Shown here: in pieces, positions 8,398 to 15,814 of the stretch
Position numbering within the stretch: position 1 is the first letter of the stretch
Layout: each line of letters starts with the position of its first letter
NCBI GenBank assembly: GCA_034436045.1
Contig: DAOTVZ010000060.1
Span: 1-26,135, forward strand
DNA: 26,135 bases
Direction: 5' to 3'
Origin: H111-94 sp034436045
GTDB lineage: Bacteria > Chloroflexota > Ktedonobacteria > Ktedonobacterales > Ktedonobacteraceae
Translations under genes and position numbers: made by a program
Notes under the pieces: generated by a model
What the model was told of the DNA's origin: nothing
Seen by the model: only the letters and a program-made list of their open reading frames with translations
Databases searched by the model: none

Positions 8398-8427
8398 TTG
8401 TTTTCCAACCTCAACTTAAGGTAAAAT
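8398..8427 (+). promoter_or_regulatory. Candidate promoter of the sigma factor operon
   Basis: TTGTTT (8398-8403) and TAAAAT (8422-8427) are separated by 18 bases and lie about 100 bases before the sigma factor ATG. This fits a housekeeping promoter. I do not see a second, distinct promoter that would mark autoregulation by the ECF factor itself. Confidence 0.35.
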
Positions 8428-8529
8428 AGGACAAACGTAATCATCCTTACAAAGTTCACAGGTCCGGCTGGCATAGTTGCCATTTCTAGCTTGAGAAACA
8501 GAAGGACACAGCAGAAGGAGATATATCGC

Positions 8530-9102
8530 ATGCTAGCTCGCAGCCCAACTCCGCCTATCTCCACTGATGGCTCACTACACACAGGGCAACATGCCCTTTT
8601 CAATGACCTGGTGCGAGAATATTATAATGGCATCCTTGTGTTCCTAACTTATAAAGTGGGAAGCGCCGAGCTAGGCCTTGAACTGGCTCAGGAAACCTTC
8701 CTCAACGTTTGGAAAGTGTTTCCTCCATCCTTTCTCGACGACAAGAAGCGCTTGAAAAACTGGCTCTACTGCATTGCCAGAAACAAAGCTATCGATTATC
8801 AACGCCAGAACAAAAAGCCCTGGAGCTTCTTCCAACAAGATGAAGAGGACAGTCTGGAGCAGGTGCTGACCATCGATTCATGGGAAGATCGTGTCTGTGA
8901 ACGAGACCTGGTACGTCAGGCACTCAACTACGTTAAACCGCAGTACCGCTTATGCCTGTTGCTCCAGATTTTAGGCGGGTTCGAGCAACGCGAGATCGCC
9001 GAGCTATTAGGCATTAATCCTAATAGTGTCAGTGTATATGTCAGTCGCGGCATGGAACAACTGCGCAAAGCGTACCGCCTCCTGACAAACGAGCAGGAAT
9101 GA
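8530..9102 (+). CDS. ECF-type RNA polymerase sigma factor
   Basis: A 190-residue sigma-70 family factor with only regions 2 and 4. Region 2 spans about 24-97 (ELAQETFLNVWK, KRLKNWLYCIARNKAIDYQR) and region 4 about 126-183, with the helix-turn-helix QREIAELLGINPNSVSVYVS. Such factors direct polymerase to a small regulon and are usually held by an anti-sigma factor encoded next door. The frame is open back to a TTG at 8491, but AAGGAG at 8515-8520 lies 9 bases before ATG 8530, which is chosen. The next gene, 42 bases downstream, carries a zinc-finger anti-sigma domain, so the two form a sigma/anti-sigma pair. Confidence 0.93.
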   Translation: MLARSPTPPISTDGSLHTGQHALFNDLVREYYNGILVFLTYKVGSAELGLELAQETFLNVWKVFPPSFLDDKKRLKNWLYCIARNKAIDYQRQNKKPWSFFQQDEEDSLEQVLTIDSWEDRVCERDLVRQALNYVKPQYRLCLLLQILGGFEQREIAELLGINPNSVSVYVSRGMEQLRKAYRLLTNEQE

Positions 9103-9144
9103 GAAAGGGCATGATGCAGAAGCAGACAGAGAGAGGGATTTCAA

Positions 9145-11031
9145 GTGATGAAAGACTCAATGCCTGAGCCATGTGCAGAGTGGAGAGATAAACTGGCTGC
9201 CCGCCATCTTAATGATCTTACTCCAGAAGAACATGCAGCATTACAAGCGCATCTCAAAACCTGTGCGAACTGTCGAGCGGCTTACGAAGATTACCAGCAC
9301 CTGGAACAGCACATTCGCTCGTTTTTCTCCTCTCCCCGTGCCGCAAACGCTTTTCTCTCGACATTCCACGCGCGCGAACACCGTACCACATTTTTAGAGC
9401 GAGATACCGACGATATCTATATCGTTTCTCTTGATCCGCCACTCACGCACCATCGTTCAGCATACAAAACGCGCTTCACACCTCTCAGTACACTCGTAGC
9501 GGCCCTGTTCATGTTCGCGCTGGTCGCTTCATTCATTTTGTTGGAGATGAATGCCCCCTCACGTAACCATATCGCCACCACACCATCATACATCAGTGTA
9601 CAACAAACACCAGATCATGAACGGATCGGTCTCAGCGATGGCAGCATTATCTTCGACACCCAACGCCCGGATGGGAAACTCAAAGAGCAAGCCGCTGCGC
9701 AATTCAGAGCAGGCAATCTCAGTGCAGCAGAACAACTCTTCCAGCAAGCCGTCAACATCGACCCTAGCGATGCTGAGGCGCATATTTACCTGGCCGATAC
9801 GCGCATCCTCGCTAATCACCAGCCCTATGAAACAATCATTATCGGAGCCATGCTCTCCGGCTCCTATATCGGGGTCGGACACGATGATTTGCAGGGTGCA
9901 TATATCGCGCAGCAGCAATTCAACACACAATGTCTGCTGCCACATTGTACACAGATTCGCCTGCTGGTTGCCAATGTTGGTTCCGGCACCGGTACCAGCG
10001 ACGAAGCTGCTTTCGCCACTGCCGTCTCCAAACAGATTGTGCAGGCCACACTGGCCGATAAGAGCATTGTGGGCCTGGTCGGCTTCCCATTCACCGTCAG
10101 TTCGCTCAACGCGGTCGATATTCTGGCCCCCCATCACATTCCGATGGTTTCACCCACGTCATCCGCCGACCAGCTTAGCGGACTCTCGCCATACTTCTTC
10201 CGCGTCGTGCCGCCCAACAGCAGCGAGGCGCAGGTAGGCGCAAACTATGCCATCTCGTCGCTGCACACAGGGCGTGTTGCCGTCTTTGTTGATCCTACCA
10301 ACGAATACAGCAACAGTCTGGCCAGCGATTTTATGGAACGCTACACCGAGCTTGGCGGTAAAGTGGTCGCCACCGAACAATTCACCATTGGAGCCAATAA
10401 CAACATGCCTGCCTTGCTGGCCAATGCGCTCCAGGCTAAACCAGACCTGATCTATTTCTCAGGCTACGTCGGCGACATCAACCCACTCTTAACCAGCCTG
10501 CCGACCAGCGGCCCCTTCGCCCACCTGCAAGTGCTGGGGGGGGATGCCCTGTACGAACTATCCGAATACACTCCTGCTGCACTCGCAGTCTTCAATCGCC
10601 TTCACTTCACCGCCTTCGCCTATCCCGATGAATGGCAAGCGCTGGGCCTGGCAAAGCAAGCACCCGCGTTTTTTCAGGAGTACGCGCGCACCTACAGCAA
10701 CAACCCGCTTCAGCAGCGAGGCCTCTACGGCTACACCCGCCCGGAGAATGATACTATTCTCAACTTTGACGCCATGCAGACCATGCTCACAGCGGTAAAG
10801 AATGCTTTGCAGACCGCACCCACACGCCCGCTGACCGGCACCGATGTGCAGGTTGCGCTCACCCACATTACCGGCGCACACGCTATCCAGGGCGTGAGTG
10901 GACAGATTGCCTTCGATGCCAATGGCAACCCCATCAATAAAGTGGTGCTTGTCCTCTCGGTCAGCCCACAACGGCAAATCCAACTTGTCTCGATCTGGGG
11001 CAATTTCCTCGTGCCGGGCAAGCAGCATTAG
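9145..11031 (+). CDS. Anti-sigma factor fused to a TPR and a Leu/Ile/Val-binding-type solute sensor
   Basis: 628 residues with an unusual order of parts. Residues 8-60 form a zinc anti-sigma (zf-HC2/ZAS) domain: Cys10, then His36-x3-Cys40-x2-Cys43. One membrane helix lies at about 113-134, which puts the zinc finger in the cytoplasm and the remainder outside. A TPR unit is at about 180-225 (AAAQFRAGNLSAAEQLFQQA). From about 229 to the end is a type 1 periplasmic-binding domain of the branched-chain amino acid/amide family (IIIGAMLSGSYIG, GLVGFPFTVSS, IPMVSPTSS, DLIYFSGY). No ABC permease or ATPase gene is near, so sensing rather than transport is likely. GAGGGA (9133-9138) precedes GTG 9145 and ATG 9148; either may start. 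The stop overlaps the convergent amidase stop by 4 bases. Ligand and mechanism of release are inference. Confidence 0.9.
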   Translation: MMKDSMPEPCAEWRDKLAARHLNDLTPEEHAALQAHLKTCANCRAAYEDYQHLEQHIRSFFSSPRAANAFLSTFHAREHRTTFLERDTDDIYIVSLDPPLTHHRSAYKTRFTPLSTLVAALFMFALVASFILLEMNAPSRNHIATTPSYISVQQTPDHERIGLSDGSIIFDTQRPDGKLKEQAAAQFRAGNLSAAEQLFQQAVNIDPSDAEAHIYLADTRILANHQPYETIIIGAMLSGSYIGVGHDDLQGAYIAQQQFNTQCLLPHCTQIRLLVANVGSGTGTSDEAAFATAVSKQIVQATLADKSIVGLVGFPFTVSSLNAVDILAPHHIPMVSPTSSADQLSGLSPYFFRVVPPNSSEAQVGANYAISSLHTGRVAVFVDPTNEYSNSLASDFMERYTELGGKVVATEQFTIGANNNMPALLANALQAKPDLIYFSGYVGDINPLLTSLPTSGPFAHLQVLGGDALYELSEYTPAALAVFNRLHFTAFAYPDEWQALGLAKQAPAFFQEYARTYSNNPLQQRGLYGYTRPENDTILNFDAMQTMLTAVKNALQTAPTRPLTGTDVQVALTHITGAHAIQGVSGQIAFDANGNPINKVVLVLSVSPQRQIQLVSIWGNFLVPGKQH

Positions 11032-12323
11032 ACGGAAAAGAGGTCGGCGATGGCGGTCGCCCAGGCTACCAGGGCTTCATCCGCCATCAGCGCACCGACC
11101 AGTTGCAGGCCAAGTGGTAGCCCGTTCTCGGCCACGCCGACAGGCAACGTGAGCGCGGGTAGACCGGCATGCGTCCAGGGCAAATTCATTAAAGGGCTGC
11201 CGGTTGAGGTTAGTCCTTCTGGTGCCGGGCCGGTGGTAGCAGGGCAGACCCAGGCGTCAATGCCGTGCTGCTGCATCGCCTGCTCCAACTCGGCTCTCAG
11301 CTTCAGGCAACCCGCGCGTGCCACCGCTAACTCCTCCTCCGATACTTCCTGGCCGAGCCGCAACTGGGCGGCGGTGCGCGGACGATAGAGCGAAGCATAA
11401 GCTGCAAACCACTGCTCATGAACCTTTGCCATCTCTGCCGCGACCATGCGTTGATGACGATGGTTGATCTCCTCAATATCGTCCACCACTGCCACATCAC
11501 GCAGATCATAGCCCGCCTGCTCAAGCCGCGCCAGATGCCACGCAAAGGCCCGTTTGCCCTCCTCAGACGCCTGCTCCAGATACGCGCCCGTCGGAATGCC
11601 CAGCACAGGACGGCGCGTCACCTGCATCGGTCGCCAATCAGTGCAGAGCAGAGCGGCAGTCAGCGCAATACCGGCCATATCGGTGGTGAAAAAACCGAGC
11701 GTGTCAACGGAGCCGGAGCAGAGAATCACGCCATCGATGGGAATACGGCCATAACTCGGCTTGAAACCGATGATGCCACAATAAGCCGCTGGACGAATGA
11801 TCGAGCCAATCGTCTGCGTGCCCAACGCCAGGGAACAGAAACCCGCTGCAACCGCCGCCGCCGAGCCGCTACTGGAACCGCCGGGAGTATGCTCCAGGTT
11901 ATGTGGATTGCGCGTCGGCCCCGGCTCGAAAAAGGCAAATTCCGTTGTCACTGTTTTTCCTAGAATTAAGGCTCCCGCACGACGCAACGTAGCAACGCAG
12001 GATGCCTCCGCTCCTTCAAAAAGTGTAGAGGGCAACTGTGTACCGGCGCGCGTCGCAAAACCATCTACCCGAATAATATCCTTCACACCCACCAGCACTC
12101 CATAGAGCGGGGGACGCTCTTCCGGCAAGGGAAAACGCTCCTGCAAAGCTGCCGCCTCTTTTATCAAACGCGCGCGTCGCTCCGGCTCAGGTAACAATGC
12201 CTGTAAGGTCGGTTCATAGGCATCGATGAAATCACAGGTTTCGTGAATGTAGGACAGGAGATCACGCTCACCAGAGCGTAGAGACATGGCTGTCTGGGCA
12301 AGAGGAGATGGACGCAATTCCAC
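11028..12323 (-). CDS. Amidase of the amidase signature family
   Basis: 431 residues. The Ser-cisSer-Lys triad of the family can be placed at Lys81 (VGVKDII), Ser150 (in PGGSSSGSAAAVAAG) and Ser174 (GTQTIGSIIRPAA), close to the spacing in GatA. This family hydrolyses amides, or acts as the GatA subunit of the glutamyl-tRNA amidotransferase. No gatB or gatC is nearby and the protein is shorter than usual GatA, so a stand-alone amidase is favoured. The start is GTG 12323, supported by AAAGGAG 7 bases upstream on this strand (12331-12337). It lies downstream of the PP2C gene in the same direction, 241 bases apart, and its stop overlaps that of the solute-sensor anti-sigma gene. Confidence 0.88.
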   Translation of the reverse strand: MELRPSPLAQTAMSLRSGERDLLSYIHETCDFIDAYEPTLQALLPEPERRARLIKEAAALQERFPLPEERPPLYGVLVGVKDIIRVDGFATRAGTQLPSTLFEGAEASCVATLRRAGALILGKTVTTEFAFFEPGPTRNPHNLEHTPGGSSSGSAAAVAAGFCSLALGTQTIGSIIRPAAYCGIIGFKPSYGRIPIDGVILCSGSVDTLGFFTTDMAGIALTAALLCTDWRPMQVTRRPVLGIPTGAYLEQASEEGKRAFAWHLARLEQAGYDLRDVAVVDDIEEINHRHQRMVAAEMAKVHEQWFAAYASLYRPRTAAQLRLGQEVSEEELAVARAGCLKLRAELEQAMQQHGIDAWVCPATTGPAPEGLTSTGSPLMNLPWTHAGLPALTLPVGVAENGLPLGLQLVGALMADEALVAWATAIADLFSV

Positions 12324-12402
12324 AAAGCTGCTCCTTTCACAATATCGTGACCAGATTCATTTTTGCATCTGCTGTAATTGTACGAGTGGTGTCTTCACAT
12401 CC

Positions 12403-12552
12403 TCACATAGCTTCTTCCACCCGCACTACTACTTCTGGCAAGAGATGGTAGCAGACCCCCAACGCTACCATCATCCGCTCATGCCCACGCTCATCCTCTT
12501 GAATCGGCACGTCGGTGTCACGCCAGCTATAGCGTGTATCTACGCCTTCAGC
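12403..12552 (-). other. Short open frame between PP2C and amidase, coding status uncertain
   Basis: After the PP2C stop, the same frame passes a second TAA (12553-12555) and then stays open for 49 codons to TGA at 12403-12405. The translation is charged and protein-like (for example RYSWRDTDVPIQEDERGHER). Start candidates are an internal GTG at 12508-12510 or ATG pair further on; none has a clear ribosome-binding site. A perfect 9-base stem GATGGTAGC/GCTACCATC (12444-12452 and 12464-12472) lies inside it. It may be a small protein, a gene remnant or only a structured spacer. Confidence 0.2.
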
Positions 12553-12564
12553 TTACAAACCGAC

Positions 12565-14109
12565 TTATTGTTCTTTTACGGCATAGACCGCAATAATGCT
12601 GATATTATCCTCGCCACCATGCTCTAACGCTCTTTTCAACAACGCCTCACTGATCTGCGCTCCCTCTGGGGCCGAAGAACGAATAATCTCCTCTATCTCA
12701 TCATCATGCACCATCTCCCACAGACCGTCGGAGCAGAGCAATAGCACGTTATCGGTCTGCAATGTCACGCTGAAGCTATCCAGTTCAACGGTAGGGTTCT
12801 CGCCCAGGCAGCGATAAATCTGATTGCGCCTGGGATGCGTATAGATCGTGTCAGATGTAATGATACCTTTCTCTACGAGGCGCGCCACAATGGAGTGGTC
12901 GCGCGTAATCTGCATCAGACCGCTAGCAGGTCGATAGAGATAGACACGGCTATCGCCAACGTTCACTACCTGCACAGAAGAGCCGAAAACCAGCGCCGCC
13001 GTCAACGTGGTACCCATCATGTGAGCCTGCTGGCGATTTCGCTGATAAATTGAAAAATTGGCACGTTGCACGCCGTCCCTGAGCAATTCGGCATAGAGTT
13101 CCTCTTCTGTATTGGGATGCAATAGCACCGGCGAGACAGTATCGCCAACCGCCTGAATGGCGAGCCGACTGGCCTCGCGTCCATGCGCGTGTCCTCCCAT
13201 GCCATCAGCCACCGCGAATAGACCAACTGGCAAGAGGCCGTTCGGCGTGAGATGCACCCCCTGAAGCGCCAGCAGATTATCCTCATTAGGCATAGTCTGC
13301 CGCACAATCCCTGGATGCGATTTCACTCCCACCGACAACCGTGCAATCTCCTCTTCATGCCGCTCCTGCGTCGTTGTGAACATACTGGCCAGCGTTGCTA
13401 ATTCATCCGTATGTCTGGTCTGGATAGTTGAGGGCGACTCCTCTTCCTGTCGCAAGTGAAAGAGGGGCAGCAGGTCGTCCTCTGTTTTATGTACCTCATC
13501 GTTAGAAAAGGGTATCAGATGCAAACGTCGCTTTTTCGGCGAAGAGGGCAAAGCACGCGGCCAGAGCGTTTCTCTCTGTTCCGACTCGATCTTCGGCACC
13601 TCTACAGGGCCTTCCTGTGACTCAAACAGACCGTCATGCGCGACAAAGTATGCCGTCTGGGCCTTTCGTTGCTTCCGCTCATCACACTTTGCCACCCCTG
13701 ATAGCTTTTGCGCCATATCTTCGCAATACATTTTTTGCCGTTCACGTAAAATCATGCGCTGCGCCAGCAAGCGGGCTTCTCTAATATCGCGCATGAAATG
13801 CTGATGTCGTCGTAGCTCAACGCGGACATCGCGCAGGAAGAGCCACCAGAGCAAGAGCAGTGTTCCCCACAGGACAAAAACGGCCAGCGCATTCAAGAGC
13901 AGACCCATTAGCGTCAACAGCGCCGCCAGCCCCTGCGCGGCAAACAAGTGTGGCAATGCAGACAGGGTTTCTCCCAGCAACAGCCAGGCCCAGGGGGGGA
14001 AACCGCCGGTAGAGATATAGAGTAAAACGCTACATCCAAGTAAACCCATACCAGCCCCTACTCTCACCCACCTGAAATTATGATATGCTTTTTGCAATAG
14101 AGTCATCAT
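12565..14109 (-). CDS. Membrane-anchored PP2C-type serine/threonine phosphatase
   Basis: 514 residues. The N-terminal 95 residues carry about three hydrophobic segments (about 15-33, 39-62, 63-92). A charged linker (95-255) follows, then a PPM/PP2C catalytic domain (about 258-510) with all metal-binding motifs: RQTMPNEDN (Glu276, Asp277), ADGMGG (Asp302), NVGDSR (Asp385), CSDGLWE (Asp461) and GGEDNIS (Asp501). Such enzymes remove phosphate from Ser/Thr and normally oppose Hanks-type kinases; none is in the window. The presence of a membrane anchor before the catalytic domain is the reverse of many PrpC-type enzymes, which are soluble. Two ATGs (14107 and 14104) follow GAGGG by 9-12 bases. It is divergent from the ApbE operon. 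Confidence 0.92.
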   Translation of the reverse strand: MMTLLQKAYHNFRWVRVGAGMGLLGCSVLLYISTGGFPPWAWLLLGETLSALPHLFAAQGLAALLTLMGLLLNALAVFVLWGTLLLLWWLFLRDVRVELRRHQHFMRDIREARLLAQRMILRERQKMYCEDMAQKLSGVAKCDERKQRKAQTAYFVAHDGLFESQEGPVEVPKIESEQRETLWPRALPSSPKKRRLHLIPFSNDEVHKTEDDLLPLFHLRQEEESPSTIQTRHTDELATLASMFTTTQERHEEEIARLSVGVKSHPGIVRQTMPNEDNLLALQGVHLTPNGLLPVGLFAVADGMGGHAHGREASRLAIQAVGDTVSPVLLHPNTEEELYAELLRDGVQRANFSIYQRNRQQAHMMGTTLTAALVFGSSVQVVNVGDSRVYLYRPASGLMQITRDHSIVARLVEKGIITSDTIYTHPRRNQIYRCLGENPTVELDSFSVTLQTDNVLLLCSDGLWEMVHDDEIEEIIRSSAPEGAQISEALLKRALEHGGEDNISIIAVYAVKEQ

Positions 14110-14139
14110 AAAGTTACACCCTCATACTACAGAATAATC

Positions 14140-14167
14140 ATTTTATCCGTGACACGATTGAGAGCAA
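14140..14167 (-). promoter_or_regulatory. Candidate promoter of the PP2C gene
   Basis: On the minus strand, TTGCTC (14162-14167) and TAAAAT (14140-14145) are 16 bases apart, and the TAAAAT ends 30 bases before the PP2C start codon. The -10 matches 5 of 6 consensus positions, the -35 matches 3-4. Confidence 0.45.
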
Positions 14168-14219
14168 CCGGATTGTTACCCATCAGGCACAGACAAAAGA
14201 TGAGGGCTATTTATCCTGC

Positions 14220-14258
14220 TTGTCAAAAACGTTACAAAAACCTTACATTTCTTTCATC
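14220..14258 (+). promoter_or_regulatory. Four direct repeats with 11-base period, activator-box-like
   Basis: TTGTCA (14220-14225), GTTACA (14231-14236), CTTACA (14242-14247) and a weaker TTCATC (14253-14258) recur exactly every 11 bases. This is the layout of PhoB/PhoP boxes and of other OmpR-family operators. They end directly upstream of the position a -35 box would hold for the -10 TATATA (14282-14287). Period and positions are seen; the binding protein is inference. Confidence 0.4.
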
Positions 14259-14287
14259 ACTTTTTCAGACAGTTAATTTACTATATA
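14259..14287 (+). promoter_or_regulatory. Candidate activated promoter of the ApbE operon
   Basis: TATATA at 14282-14287 is a likely -10, about 48 bases before the ATG. The -35 position at 17-base spacing (14259-14264) reads ACTTTT, a poor match, which would fit dependence on an activator bound to the adjoining direct repeats. Confidence 0.35.
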
Positions 14288-14334
14288 GATAGCCACTGAG
14301 CAGCATCTTTTAAACAAGTGACGAGAGGTTCTTT

Positions 14335-14862
14335 ATGACGGAATATCCCGATCCTTACGATAATACTACACCACAAACCTATACAAACCCATATTATTAT
14401 CAGTCATTCCCGACTCAAGGGCAACAAAAAGCATATCACGAGCAGGAACGACAATATATGCAGAGTAGGCAGGGACAGCAACAGACATACAGCGGGCATA
14501 CATACGACGAACAAGCATACCGCGAGCAGGTCTACCGGGCACTCAACTATCAAAAGGTGCAACCGAAGTCACCGGCCCAAAAACGCATCTCAAAGGCAGA
14601 GGCGTTGGATATTGTCAGTTCCCTTAAACGCTGGCTTATTGTTGGTGCATTGACACTCTTTGGTCTGCTAGCAATGCTCATTGGTGGACAAATTGCCAGT
14701 ACCAACGTGCAGCAAAGTGCCACACCCGTCAGCAACCCAAACTCCTCTTTTGATCAGAATACATCATCATCCGGCGGCTTCTTCCAGCAACAACAAGGAG
14801 GCGGTTTCTTTGGCAACAGCGGATCATCACAAGCGCCCTTTACCAACACCCGAACCTCCTGA
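14335..14862 (+). CDS. Low-complexity single-pass membrane protein, first gene of the ApbE operon
   Basis: 175 residues, not recognised as a known family. Residues 1-75 are rich in Tyr, Gln and Pro with no hydrophobic stretch. A basic segment (78-99) leads to one membrane helix (about 100-120, WLIVGALTLFGLLAMLIGG). The tail (121-175) is rich in Ser, Gly, Gln, Asn and Phe (SSSGGFFQQQQGGGFF). By the positive-inside rule the N-terminal part is cytoplasmic and the tail outside. GAGAGG (14323-14328) is 6 bases before the ATG. ApbE starts 22 bases after the stop, so it is in the operon with the FMN transferase and haem protein. A role as partner or flavin acceptor is only a guess, based on the juxtamembrane QQSATPVS stretch. 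Confidence 0.75.
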   Translation: MTEYPDPYDNTTPQTYTNPYYYQSFPTQGQQKAYHEQERQYMQSRQGQQQTYSGHTYDEQAYREQVYRALNYQKVQPKSPAQKRISKAEALDIVSSLKRWLIVGALTLFGLLAMLIGGQIASTNVQQSATPVSNPNSSFDQNTSSSGGFFQQQQGGGFFGNSGSSQAPFTNTRTS

Positions 14863-14884
14863 AAGCTACAGCTTACCGGATGGC

Positions 14885-15811
14885 ATGGCTCGCACAGAGT
14901 TTCATGCGATGGGCACCACCATCTCGCTGCTGCTACCGGTAGAGGATGTGATCTGGGCCGGTGAGGTCGTGCGCATGCTGTTCAGTATGTGGGAGCAGCA
15001 ATTGAGCCGATTTTTGCCAGAGAGCGAGCTTTCCCAACTGAACAGGCAGGCAGGCCGCCCTGTAGTGGTCAGCCCTCTGTTGTTCAACGTGTTAGAAACC
15101 GCGCTCCAGGCAGCGCGCACAACCAACGGCCTCTATGATCCCACGTTGCTACCACAACTTAAACAGATCGGCTATGATCGAACGTTTGAGGAAGTGGCAA
15201 CACAGCTTCCTGGCAGCCACCGGCGCACCCGCCCCGGCGGTCAATGGCGGACAATCCAACTGGACCGGCAGCGACGCGAGGTGCTGTTGCCCCCAGGCGT
15301 CAATGTTGAGTTTGGCGGCATCGCCAAAGGCATGGCGGTTGACGCCGCCATCGACCTGCTAAGAGAACGTGGAGTAACGGCGGCCCTTGTCAATGCCGGT
15401 GGTGATCTGGCCGTTTTGAACGTGCCGCCACAAGAGCAGCAATGGCCTATCGAGGTGCCCGGTAAAGATACGCAGTGGGTGCTACCGCTACGACGTGGTG
15501 CAGTAGCTACATCGGGTATCTCGCGCCGACGCTGGCGACAGGGCGATCAGGAACGCCATCACCTGATTGATCCGCGCACCGGTTTGCCATCACAGAGCGG
15601 CCTGTGGTCTGTCACGGTGGTTGCTGAACGCTGTATGCAGGCCGAGGTAGCGGCGAAGGTTGCCTTTCTGCTGGGCGCTATTCCTGGCTGCGCCTTTTTG
15701 CAGGACCATAAATTGGCAGGAGTCTTGATTGATCGTAATGGTTCCTGGTTCGCCGCTGGCGACTGGCCAAGAGAGATAATGACCGCTCCATCGGCGGAAA
15801 GGAAGAAATAG
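14885..15811 (+). CDS. apbE: ApbE-family FAD:protein FMN transferase
   Basis: 308 residues. ApbE moves FMN from FAD onto a Thr/Ser of a target protein, using magnesium. Family motifs are present in order: FHAMGTT (6-12), FGGIAKG (143-149) with AVDAA, NAGGD (170-174), ATSG (208-211), HLIDPRTG (226-233). In the late metal-binding block, the usual A-D-x-x-A-T reads AEVAAK (253-258), so the Asp is Glu and the Thr is Lys. No signal peptide or lipobox is visible from ATG 14885. The frame is open back to TTG 14681, but that extension overlaps the previous gene and is low in homology, so ATG 14885 is preferred; no clear Shine-Dalgarno is present and coupling to the upstream stop is possible. The next gene begins 3 bases after the stop. 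Confidence 0.85.
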   Translation: MARTEFHAMGTTISLLLPVEDVIWAGEVVRMLFSMWEQQLSRFLPESELSQLNRQAGRPVVVSPLLFNVLETALQAARTTNGLYDPTLLPQLKQIGYDRTFEEVATQLPGSHRRTRPGGQWRTIQLDRQRREVLLPPGVNVEFGGIAKGMAVDAAIDLLRERGVTAALVNAGGDLAVLNVPPQEQQWPIEVPGKDTQWVLPLRRGAVATSGISRRRWRQGDQERHHLIDPRTGLPSQSGLWSVTVVAERCMQAEVAAKVAFLLGAIPGCAFLQDHKLAGVLIDRNGSWFAAGDWPREIMTAPSAERKK

Positions 15812-15814
15812 ACT

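Noticed and set aside
12286..12627. 113-codon plus-strand frame with an aromatic stretch (HYYFWQEM) like the tail of the 3418-4047 product
   Set aside because: It overlaps the amidase start and PP2C end, and the likeness is limited to a few residues, so a shared origin cannot be claimed.
14681..14884. N-terminal extension of ApbE from a TTG
   Set aside because: It overlaps the coding end of the previous gene, has no family similarity, and the ApbE motif begins right after ATG 14885.
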